From positions 1 to 5,229 of the forward strand of contig CAIWET010000140.1 in the NCBI GenBank assembly GCA_903911805.1: a stretch of 5,229 nucleotides of DNA, given 5' to 3'. This document shows, piece by piece, positions 1 to 5,229 of the stretch. Under the pieces are notes generated by a model. That model was not told the DNA's origin and did no database searches. It was given only the letters and a program-made list of their open reading frames with translations. The translations under genes and the position numbers were made by a program. This DNA comes from an uncultured Ignavibacteria bacterium. Lineage in GTDB: Bacteria > Bacteroidota > Ignavibacteria > Kapaibacteriales > UBA2268. Numbering within the stretch: position 1 is the first letter of the stretch; each line of letters starts with the position of its first letter.

Positions 1-41
1 TTAATAAGTTATTATATTTTTATAAATAATTAGGAAAAAAT

Positions 42-809
42 ATGAAAAAGATATTGTTATTTTTAATGATTTTTGCTCTTACTTTAGGTTGCACCAAAAC
101 TGACATTCTAAAAGAGTTGAAAAAAGATGGCATTGACCTTAAAAATGATGCAAAAAAAGTTTTATCAGAAAATTTAAAAGATGGATTTAAAACTGGTGGC
201 GGTTTCTCCGTAGACGAAGCAGCAAAAGCAATTAAAGAAGCATTGGTAAATGGAACAACCAAAGGAACTAATTTCATTTCTAAAGTTGATGGTTTTTATA
301 ATAATCCAGAAATTAAAATTCCATTTCCAGAAGAAGCTAAAAAAATTGAATCTGCTTTAAGAAAAATTGGACTCGATAAACAAGTTGACGAAGCTGTTCT
401 ATCACTTAATCGTGCTGCCGAAGACGCATCTAAAGGTGCAAAGGATATATTTGTTAGCGCAATTACTTCAATGTCAATTGAAGATGCAATGAATATAGTA
501 AAAGGTAAAGACAATTCTGCTACTGAATTTTTAAAAGCTAAAACAACTTTAGCTCTTACTCAAAAATATTCACCAGTAATCAAAAAATCACTCGATAAAG
601 TAAATGCTACAAAATACTGGGGTGATATTATGCATACTTATAATCAAATTCCTTTTGTTGACAAGATCAACCCTGATTTGACTGCATACGTTACCGGCAA
701 AGCTATGGATGCATTATTTTTGCAAATCCAAAGAGAAGAAGCATTAATCAGAAAAGACCCTATTGCACGTACATCAGATTTGCTTAAAAAAGTTTTTGGA
801 GGCAAATAA
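42..809 (+). CDS. DUF4197 family lipoprotein
   Basis: The 255-residue product matches the DUF4197 family along its whole length. Family hallmarks visible are DGFYNNPEIKIPFPE (residues 83-97), NRAAE (123-127), the segment around SMSIEDAMNIVKGKDNSATEF (143-163), IPFVDKINPDLTAYVT (203-218) and a C-terminal block ending DLLKKVFGGK. The N-terminus is a short lipoprotein signal (KK, then a hydrophobic run, then LTLGC) with the probable lipidated cysteine at 17. This lipobox is slightly off consensus, with Thr at -3. The protein should therefore be a periplasm-facing or outer-membrane-anchored, largely helical lipoprotein. The family's biochemical role is not known to me. The start is supported by AGGA at 32-35, 6 bases before ATG. 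The methyltransferase gene follows after 3 bp, so the two are very probably co-transcribed, although no functional link is evident. Confidence 0.92.
   Translation: MKKILLFLMIFALTLGCTKTDILKELKKDGIDLKNDAKKVLSENLKDGFKTGGGFSVDEAAKAIKEALVNGTTKGTNFISKVDGFYNNPEIKIPFPEEAKKIESALRKIGLDKQVDEAVLSLNRAAEDASKGAKDIFVSAITSMSIEDAMNIVKGKDNSATEFLKAKTTLALTQKYSPVIKKSLDKVNATKYWGDIMHTYNQIPFVDKINPDLTAYVTGKAMDALFLQIQREEALIRKDPIARTSDLLKKVFGGK
798..802 (+). promoter_or_regulatory. Shine-Dalgarno site that sets the TTG start of the methyltransferase gene
   Basis: GGAGG lies inside the last codons of the DUF4197 gene, 10 bases before TTG at 813. TAA at 807-809 is in the same frame, so no earlier start is possible. TTG 813 is the only conventional start codon before the conserved FNIIARTSYALEEVL segment. 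This points to translational coupling between the two genes. Confidence 0.7.
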
Positions 810-812
810 TAC

Positions 813-2033
813 TTGGGAAAGAAAATTTTTGAATCGATTACTCAGGAATTAACCGGAGAATTTAATATAATTGCCAGAACTTCTTATGCATTAGAAGAAG
901 TATTGGCAAAAGAAATCGAAGGAATTGGCGGACAAAGAATTGAAATTCTTAATCGCGCAGTTTCTTTTTATGGTACTAAAGAAACTTTATACAGAGCAAA
1001 TCTCGAATTGAGAACTTGCCTAAGAGTTCTTGTACCAATCTATATGTTTGAAGTTTACAATGAAGTAGATTTATATCGCGAAACCAAAATGTTTGATTGG
1101 GATAAATATTTAGATCTCAAAACAACTTTTGCAATTAGTAGCGACGTTTACTCAAGATTCTTTAATCACGAGAACTATGTAGCACTCAAAGTAAAAGATG
1201 CAATAGTTGACCAATTAAGAGAAGTTTACGGAGGCAGAAGGCCTGATGTTGACCTAGAAGATCCAGATTTGAGATTGCACGTACATTTAAGTGATAATAT
1301 GTGTACAATTTTACTGGATAGCTCTGGAGATTCTCTTCACAAACGTGGTTATAGAATTGGACAGGGAATTGCCCCTATTAATGAAGTTTTAGCAGCTGGA
1401 ATGATTATGCTTTCTGGCTGGAATGCCGAATCTGACTTTGTGGACCCAATGTGTGGATCAGGAACAATATTGATGGAAGCAGCAACTATTGCTTATAATA
1501 TTGCACCTGGAATAAAAATTGAAAAATTTGGATTTATGAAATGGAAAGATTATGAACCTGAATTATGGGAAAGATTAAAAGTTGAGGCAAAATCCAGAGA
1601 AAGAGATTTTCCATATAAAATTATGGGATTTGACGATTCTCCAAAAGCAATTTTGGTTGCTAAAAACAACATCAAATATGCTGATCTTGGCTGGAAAATA
1701 TTAGTTAGAACCTTAAGATTAGAAAAAATGACTCGCGAAGACATTCCAGAAACAGGATTTGCACTGATTAATCCTCCTTATGGCGAAAGATTAGAAGCCG
1801 ATACAGACGCTCTTTATAAGACTATTGGAGATTGCTTAAAGCAAAACTTTGATGGCTTCAGCGTTTGGATAATATCATCTAATAAGGATTCTTTACGAAA
1901 TATTGGATTAAGAACTTCTAAAAAACTTACATTATTTAATGGTGCTTTAGAATGTAAATTTCATAATTTCGAAATTTATAAAGGCTCAAGGAAAACTAAA
2001 TATAACAAAGTAGAAACCGAAGAAGCAGAATAA
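813..2033 (+). CDS. rlmL: THUMP-domain class I SAM-dependent 23S rRNA (guanine-N2) methyltransferase, RlmL/YpsC family
   Basis: The 406-residue protein is a cytoplasmic SAM-dependent RNA methylase of the RlmL/YpsC type. The E. coli homologue methylates N2 of G2445 in 23S rRNA. An N-terminal ferredoxin-like segment (about 17-68: FNIIARTSYALEEVL, LRTCLRVL at 66-73) is followed by a THUMP domain (about 70-165: NHENYVALKVKDAIVDQLRE at 118-137, RPDVDLEDPDLRLHVHL at 143-159). The linker LDSSGDSLHKRGYR (168-181) leads to a Rossmann methylase domain with SAM motif I DPMCGSGT (211-218), an acidic motif GFDDSP (272-277) and catalytic NPPYGER (320-326). The length fits stand-alone RlmL. The RlmK half fused in E. 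coli (702 residues in total) is absent. It starts at TTG in the same frame as the upstream gene, with only TAA-TAC between them. The C-terminal tail is short and charged. The exact target base is inferred from the family. Confidence 0.93.
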   Translation: MGKKIFESITQELTGEFNIIARTSYALEEVLAKEIEGIGGQRIEILNRAVSFYGTKETLYRANLELRTCLRVLVPIYMFEVYNEVDLYRETKMFDWDKYLDLKTTFAISSDVYSRFFNHENYVALKVKDAIVDQLREVYGGRRPDVDLEDPDLRLHVHLSDNMCTILLDSSGDSLHKRGYRIGQGIAPINEVLAAGMIMLSGWNAESDFVDPMCGSGTILMEAATIAYNIAPGIKIEKFGFMKWKDYEPELWERLKVEAKSRERDFPYKIMGFDDSPKAILVAKNNIKYADLGWKILVRTLRLEKMTREDIPETGFALINPPYGERLEADTDALYKTIGDCLKQNFDGFSVWIISSNKDSLRNIGLRTSKKLTLFNGALECKFHNFEIYKGSRKTKYNKVETEEAE

Positions 2034-2081
2034 CCTGCTAATTTCCAAATCCAATAATGGGTAACTAAAAACATCATTTGT

Positions 2082-2110
2082 AAAGACAGGTATGTGACCT
2101 GTCTTTTTTT
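2082..2110 (+). terminator. Rho-independent terminator of the DUF4197-rlmL unit
   Basis: A perfect 10-bp stem, AAAGACAGGT (2082-2091) with ACCTGTCTTT (2097-2106), encloses a 5-base loop (ATGTG) and runs into seven Ts (2104-2110). It sits 48 bases after the rlmL stop codon. The left side has only three As, so it should act mainly on + strand transcripts. Confidence 0.9.
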
Positions 2111-2120
2111 ATTCAATGCC

Positions 2121-2148
2121 GTCATCCTGAACGCAGTGAAGGATCGCG
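2121..2148. repeat. REP-like dispersed palindromic unit (GTCATCCTGA...GGATC type)
   Basis: The unit begins GTCATCCTGAACGCAGTG and ends AAGGATCGCG. It is an imperfect hairpin: ATCCT (2124-2128) pairs with AGGAT (2140-2144), and AC (2131-2132) pairs with GT (2136-2137) inside it. It is much richer in GC than its surroundings. I recognise it as the intergenic dispersed repeat seen in many copies in diverse bacterial genomes. Its copy number in this genome cannot be judged from one window. Confidence 0.6.
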
Positions 2149-2158
2149 TTAATTCTCT

Positions 2159-2200
2159 ATTTAGCTGTCATTCCTGCGAAAGCAGGAATGACTACTAAAT
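2159..2200. repeat. REP-like palindrome with GAAA tetraloop
   Basis: A perfect 11-bp stem, GTCATTCCTGC (2167-2177) with GCAGGAATGAC (2182-2192), is closed by a GNRA-type loop, GAAA (2178-2181). An outer 6-bp stem, ATTTAG (2159-2164) with CTAAAT (2195-2200), continues it across a 2x2 internal loop. The core matches the widespread dispersed palindrome beginning GTCATTCC and ending GGAATGAC. It follows the previous REP-like unit by about 10 bases. Such pairs are commonly associated with REP-type or MITE-like mobility, but no transposase is present here. Confidence 0.7.
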
Positions 2201-2227
2201 TATTGATAATTGAAATGAACAACGTCA

Positions 2228-2260
2228 ATTCATCCTATAACTCTAAGCCATCGGATGAAT
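2228..2260. repeat. 8-bp inverted repeat
   Basis: ATTCATCC (2228-2235) and GGATGAAT (2253-2260) are perfect inverted copies separated by 17 bases. It could be an operator half-site pair, the edge of the adjacent REP cluster, or a chance hairpin. The right arm overlaps a weaker competing pair, AATAAT (2258-2263) with ATTATT (2272-2277). No function can be assigned. Confidence 0.35.
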
Positions 2261-2365
2261 AATGAAAAAATATTATTGACTAGTTATTCTTTTTTCTTGG
2301 ATATATTAAATATTATTTTTAAATTGTAGTTGTGAGCTTGTGTTAAATATTTTTTGTTTTTTTTT

Positions 2366-2435
2366 ACAAAATACAAAATACAAAATACAAAATACAAAAT
2401 ACAAAATACAAAATACAAAATACAAAATACAAAAT
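2366..2435. repeat. Heptanucleotide tandem repeat, 10 perfect copies of ACAAAAT
   Basis: Ten uninterrupted units of ACAAAAT fill 70 bases with no mismatch. An almost pure T-run (2350-2365, interrupted only by G2356) lies directly upstream, so the strand changes from T-rich to A-rich at the boundary. The array ends 192 bases before the ATG of the cysteine-rich secreted protein gene. Perfect copies suggest recent expansion or slippage, which makes this a candidate variable-number locus. It contains no stop codon in any forward frame, but no credible gene spans it. Confidence 0.95.
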
Positions 2436-2498
2436 AGTCTTGTTTTTATAATGTTTTTAATAATTGAAAGGATTTTCTTTATATGGGTTCTATAAAAT

Positions 2499-2544
2499 AA
2501 GGGTAATTGAAATTTTCTTGGCAGAGCTTTTCAGGATTACCCTT
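2499..2544 (+). promoter_or_regulatory. Leader hairpin 1 (possible structured 5' UTR element)
   Basis: AAGGGTAAT (2499-2507) pairs perfectly with ATTACCCTT (2536-2544). Inside it TGAAA (2508-2512) pairs with TTTCA (2529-2533) across a two-base GG bulge, and CTT (2517-2519) can pair with GAG (2524-2526), using one G-U pair, around GGCA. Fourteen Watson-Crick pairs in two stems make chance unlikely in so AT-rich a stretch. No T-run follows, so it does not look like a terminator. It lies 83 bases before the ATG of the secreted protein gene. Its role as a leader element is inferred. Confidence 0.45.
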
Positions 2545-2558
2545 GTTGCAAGTTGTTT

Positions 2559-2589
2559 TAAGCTTACGTCATTATAGACGCTAAGCTTA
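2559..2589 (+). promoter_or_regulatory. Leader hairpin 2 or dyad operator built on TAAGCTTA
   Basis: TAAGCTTACGTC (2559-2570) pairs with GACG (2577-2580) plus TAAGCTTA (2582-2589), giving 12 pairs with one bulged C (2581) and a 6-base loop, ATTATA. TAAGCTTA is itself palindromic and occurs twice, 23 bp apart, so the site could equally be a DNA operator for a dimeric regulator. A third AAGCTT lies at 2634-2639, inside codons 3-4 of the downstream gene. There is no proper T-run after the stem. The hairpin ends 38 bases before the ATG. Confidence 0.5.
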
Positions 2590-2627
2590 TGTATTTATTT
2601 AATATTTACTAAATCTTGTAGTTTAAA

Positions 2628-4154
2628 ATGAAAAAGCTTTTTAATTTCTTTAACGTTTCCTTATTTGTTTGGATTATGATTATTTCAAGTGATAAAATAT
2701 GGTCTCAACAATTTAATTGGAATGGAATTGTTCCAAATCCTTGTTCATTTAATGATACTACTTCTTGGCGAGGACCAAAAGATACTATTATTTGTATTAA
2801 AGATTCAAACTTGTGTTTTCATCCAAATAGTTGCTGTTTTACAGTTGTATATTATGATAGATGGGCTGGATCACAAAAGAATAAATTCGAGCTTTCAATA
2901 GCTGGAATTTTTTGGAGAGATTTATATCAATGTTGCATTACTGATCAATCTGCTTTATTAAAAGTAATTTCTGAAAAATTAATTAAGGTAATAGCATTAA
3001 AAGAACCTGGGTTTAAAAACAAGGTTCTCTCAACTTCAGATAGTACAACAATGATAGGCGATTTCACTAATGCAAGAAGAATAAATACTTATAGTTTTGC
3101 TACTTGTGAAACGGACGGAATATTATGCGATTCAAATAAAAGATGTTGTAAACTACCTTTGGAGATTTGTTTTAATGAACCAACAAATCCTAAAGTTGTT
3201 AGCGGAACTGCTAGTAATTGGCCAATATGGATGACATTAGAACCTGATTCAGCTTGTCCTGAAGGCTGCACCAAAAGTTGTTTTCAATTTGCTACTGGGA
3301 AGGATCCTAGAGATACTGTAAATCCGGTTCCTTATGTAAAAACTTGCGAAGGTATTCCTTGTATAGTTCACGATTGGTATGAAGCTGGTTCAGGTTGGGT
3401 TCCAGTTGATCCGTCTTGCCCTAATTGTAAAATCAATATATTTTATCATTATGGAAAAGGAATTAACTGTAATCCTAGTTATTGGGATTTATCTTTAGAT
3501 AGCGTCGCAGTTGACCCAAGTTGCAAGAATTGTCCTTCAATTTCGGAAGAGTTTGTATTTCGATTTGCGATGAATTGGGTTTTGAAATATGGAGCACATA
3601 CAAGTATTGGACAGAATGAGTGTGATACTTCGTATAGAGTTGTTTTTGCATCTTGTTGGAATTTTACGCAAGATACACTTTTGTTTATTCCATGCTCTGG
3701 TGATTCTCAATGCTGTGTAAAAAGATATGTTGTATGTAGAGATAATTCTTATAATTATACATATTCATTGTTGGAATCAATTTCAACATCTGTACCTTTG
3801 TGTAATCAAATAACCAGGCCATGTAAATTTATGTGTGACCAAAATCCAATGCCTAAAGTTCCAACTGATGAAAAAGAATCTCAGAATGCGAATACTATTA
3901 ATAGGATTTATACAAAGCCTAATCCAGCGAATGATAATATCGAAATATGTTATTTTTCTGATTTTAGAGGTGTAATTGAATTAGAAGTTCACTCAATGCA
4001 AGGTGATTTGATATTAACAAGAAAAGTAAATAAAAATCAAATACATTTATATATACCATTAGATTTAAAGAATATTAATAATGGAATTTATTTATTTAAT
4101 TTAAAAGCTGAAGGTCAAATAATTGCAAAAGATAAGTTCATTATATTAAAATAG
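2628..4154 (+). CDS. Secreted cysteine-rich repeat protein with C-terminal T9SS sorting domain
   Basis: The 508-residue protein has a Sec signal peptide (KK, hydrophobic core 10-20, likely cleavage after IWS at 26). Its C-terminal domain (about 426-508) has T9SS type A features: PNP (431-433), VIELEVHSMQGDLI (449-462), NNGIYLFNL (484-492) and a basic end, KFIILK. Export to the surface or medium is therefore expected. The region between, about 400 residues, holds 31 of the 32 cysteines, including four CC pairs, and I do not recognise it as a named family. It appears to be diverged tandem modules: C-x6-C-x5-CC at 56-70 and 160-174, C-x5-CC again at 356-363, and YYD...FELSI (75-91) echoed by FYH...WDLSL (272-290). 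No catalytic motif is evident. A structural or adhesive role is a guess. There is no Shine-Dalgarno sequence before the ATG, as is common in Bacteroidota. The propeller gene follows after 8 bp. Confidence 0.9.
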   Translation: MKKLFNFFNVSLFVWIMIISSDKIWSQQFNWNGIVPNPCSFNDTTSWRGPKDTIICIKDSNLCFHPNSCCFTVVYYDRWAGSQKNKFELSIAGIFWRDLYQCCITDQSALLKVISEKLIKVIALKEPGFKNKVLSTSDSTTMIGDFTNARRINTYSFATCETDGILCDSNKRCCKLPLEICFNEPTNPKVVSGTASNWPIWMTLEPDSACPEGCTKSCFQFATGKDPRDTVNPVPYVKTCEGIPCIVHDWYEAGSGWVPVDPSCPNCKINIFYHYGKGINCNPSYWDLSLDSVAVDPSCKNCPSISEEFVFRFAMNWVLKYGAHTSIGQNECDTSYRVVFASCWNFTQDTLLFIPCSGDSQCCVKRYVVCRDNSYNYTYSLLESISTSVPLCNQITRPCKFMCDQNPMPKVPTDEKESQNANTINRIYTKPNPANDNIEICYFSDFRGVIELEVHSMQGDLILTRKVNKNQIHLYIPLDLKNINNGIYLFNLKAEGQIIAKDKFIILK

Positions 4155-4162
4155 GAGTAAAT

Positions 4163-5229
4163 ATGAATATCCTCTTAAAGATCGTTTTAATTGCATCATT
4201 TTTAACAGTATTTTCAATTAATTTATATTCTGGAGAATGGGTGTGCATTGATACTATGCACACATATATCACCAATGAATGGATGTCTTGTCTGGACAAA
4301 GATAATTGTATAACAGTAGGGAATTATGAAGGTCCTGTTATTAGGATAACACACGATGGAGGGAAGTCTTGGAAAAACACAATTTCTGATCCTTTTGCAG
4401 TAAAAGCCTATATAGTAAAATATCTTACTGCTGATAAAATTGTAATTGCAGGCGAAAAAGGAACTGGTTATTATTCTAATGATTCAGGAAATAGTTGGAA
4501 AAAGTTTCAGGCAAATACACCAAGTGATATGTGGGATATTGCAATTCAAAAGAAAAGGATATATTTTACAGGTGTTAAACAAGTTTTTTTTACTGATGAT
4601 GAATTTAAAACTATTGATACATTAGAGCTACCTTCCTTTAATATTGGTAAAAGTATTTCATTTGATAGAATTTATTCTTTTGGAAGTGATACATTATTAT
4701 TGGAATGGGGTGATTGGAAATCTATATCAGATTTTCCTTATTCTACTTTAGTAAGTTCAAATTATATGATAAGCAAAGATGGTGGAATATCTTGGGATAC
4801 CTACCAAATTCAAAAATTTCTTTATGGTTGTCATTTTTTTGATTCAAAAAATGCTGTAGGTAATTTCAAAATTAGAGAAGATTCTGGAAAAGATAAAATA
4901 TTTTTTGTTAAAACAAAAGATGGTTTTAAAACTATGGATACAGTTCAGATTTCTTATGTAGCTCCTTATACAGGTTTATATAAAATGAAATTTTATAATA
5001 GCCAATATGGAGTTGCTTTAGGAATGTGGAATAACCTTTGGTCAACTCAAGATAGTGGAAAAACTTGGCAACAAGATAGTTCATTTAATTCAATGAAATT
5101 TACTGCATTTAGAGATATAGAAATAATTGGACCTAAAGAGTATATAGCTGTTGAAGAATTGAGAGGTTTTATTTATAAATATGCAGATAAAGTTTCAGAA
5201 GTAATAAATGATAAATATAATTATAATAA
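4163..5229 (+). CDS. Secreted Asp-box (BNR) beta-propeller protein, 3' end outside the window
   Basis: The frame is open for 355 codons and runs off the window edge. A signal peptide is clear (K6, then a hydrophobic stretch; cleavage probably near LYS at 26). Four good Asp-boxes are visible: THDGGKSW (63-70), SNDSGNSW (105-112), SKDGGISW (204-211) and TQDSGKTW (295-302). Degenerate ones lie at TDDEFKT (144-150) and TKDGFKT (251-257). Spacing of 39-60 residues suits six or more blades of a sialidase/sortilin/Ycf48-like propeller. Asp-boxes are structural, so no enzymatic activity follows from them. GGAG at 4154-4157, overlapping the upstream TAG, is 5 bases before ATG and indicates an operon with the cysteine-rich gene. 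The last residues (VSEVINDKYNYN) resemble the linker before a T9SS tail, so such a tail may follow; this is inference. Confidence 0.88.
   Translation, partial: MNILLKIVLIASFLTVFSINLYSGEWVCIDTMHTYITNEWMSCLDKDNCITVGNYEGPVIRITHDGGKSWKNTISDPFAVKAYIVKYLTADKIVIAGEKGTGYYSNDSGNSWKKFQANTPSDMWDIAIQKKRIYFTGVKQVFFTDDEFKTIDTLELPSFNIGKSISFDRIYSFGSDTLLLEWGDWKSISDFPYSTLVSSNYMISKDGGISWDTYQIQKFLYGCHFFDSKNAVGNFKIREDSGKDKIFFVKTKDGFKTMDTVQISYVAPYTGLYKMKFYNSQYGVALGMWNNLWSTQDSGKTWQQDSSFNSMKFTAFRDIEIIGPKEYIAVEELRGFIYKYADKVSEVINDKYNYN

Larger units (their letters stand above)
2034..2627. other. 594-bp gene-free region, rich in repeats and hairpins
   Basis: No convincing coding sequence, tRNA or rRNA is visible here. 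The stretch holds the rlmL terminator, two REP-like palindromes, an 8-bp inverted repeat, a ten-copy heptamer array and two hairpins just before the next gene; each is listed separately. I see no clear promoter. TTGACT at 2276 followed by TATATT at 2302 is too widely spaced. A Bacteroidota-style TAnnTTTG is only approximated at 2348-2356, one T too long, just before the heptamer array. A promoter for the 2628 gene is nevertheless expected here because a terminator precedes it. Confidence 0.75.

Noticed and set aside
20..514. Minus-strand ORFs opposite the DUF4197 gene
   Set aside because: They are antisense shadows of a well-supported gene and show no domain or start signal.
1550..1744. Minus-strand 64-residue ORF inside rlmL
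   Set aside because: It lies opposite the conserved methylase domain and has no recognisable features.
2276..2307. Sigma70-like promoter TTGACT...TATATT
   Set aside because: The 20-bp spacer is too long, and such hexamers are expected in AT-rich DNA.
2366..2435. CRISPR-like array
   Set aside because: Units are 7 bp with no spacers, so this is a simple tandem repeat.
2340..2495. Open frame from a GTG through the heptamer array, ending in TAA
   Set aside because: Its length comes from a repeat with no stops in any forward frame. There is no ribosome binding site, and the product would be mostly a T-run-encoded stretch plus a repeated heptapeptide.
2451..2495. 14-codon hydrophobic ORF (MFLIIERIFFIWVL)
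   Set aside because: No ribosome binding site precedes it, and the hydrophobic composition is what AT-rich DNA gives by chance.
2483..2500. Five-codon leader peptide (MGSIK) just before leader hairpin 1, with AAAGGA 10 bases upstream
   Set aside because: It has no run of regulatory codons and no alternative terminator fold was found, so attenuation cannot be supported; chance is likely.
2689..2901. 70-residue + strand ORF inside the cysteine-rich gene
   Set aside because: It is a shifted-frame shadow; the enclosing frame has a signal peptide, repeated modules and a T9SS tail.
3089..3274. Minus-strand 61-residue ORF inside the cysteine-rich gene
   Set aside because: It is an antisense shadow with no supporting signal.
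5210..5229. Window-final TAA as the stop of the propeller gene
   Set aside because: The closing TAA is out of frame with the propeller gene, whose codons read TAT-AAT-AA at the edge, so the gene continues beyond the window.

Overview
The window is AT-rich and reads entirely on the + strand. It suggests a member of the Bacteroidota/FCB group (Bacteroidota, Ignavibacteriota, Kapabacteria and relatives). The main evidence is a C-terminal type IX secretion (T9SS type A) sorting domain on the third gene, that gene's start without a Shine-Dalgarno sequence, and secreted BNR-type propeller and cysteine-rich proteins typical of such genomes. The exact phylum is inference.

Region 1 (1-2110) is a compact two-gene housekeeping unit. 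It holds a DUF4197 lipoprotein (42-809) and, 3 bp later in the same frame, an RlmL/YpsC-type THUMP-domain 23S rRNA guanine-N2 methyltransferase (813-2033, TTG start). A strong intrinsic terminator (2082-2110) closes it.

Region 2 (2034-2627) has no convincing gene but much structure. In order it holds the terminator, two dispersed REP-like palindromic units (2121-2148 and 2159-2200, the second with a GAAA tetraloop), an 8-bp inverted repeat (2228-2260), a T-tract running into ten perfect copies of a 7-bp repeat (2366-2435), and two strong hairpins (2499-2544 and 2559-2589) in the probable leader of the next gene.

Region 3 (2628-5229) is a two-gene export unit. The first gene encodes a secreted protein with 32 cysteines, built of diverged tandem modules of about 80-104 residues and ending in a T9SS sorting domain. 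The second, 8 bp downstream, encodes a secreted Asp-box (BNR) beta-propeller that is still open at the window edge and probably ends in a T9SS tail outside it. Both are probably delivered to the cell surface or medium. The tandem repeat and hairpins lie where they could control the pair, but this is untested.

The most novel items are the cysteine-rich module, which I cannot assign to a named family, and the repeat-plus-hairpin leader before it.
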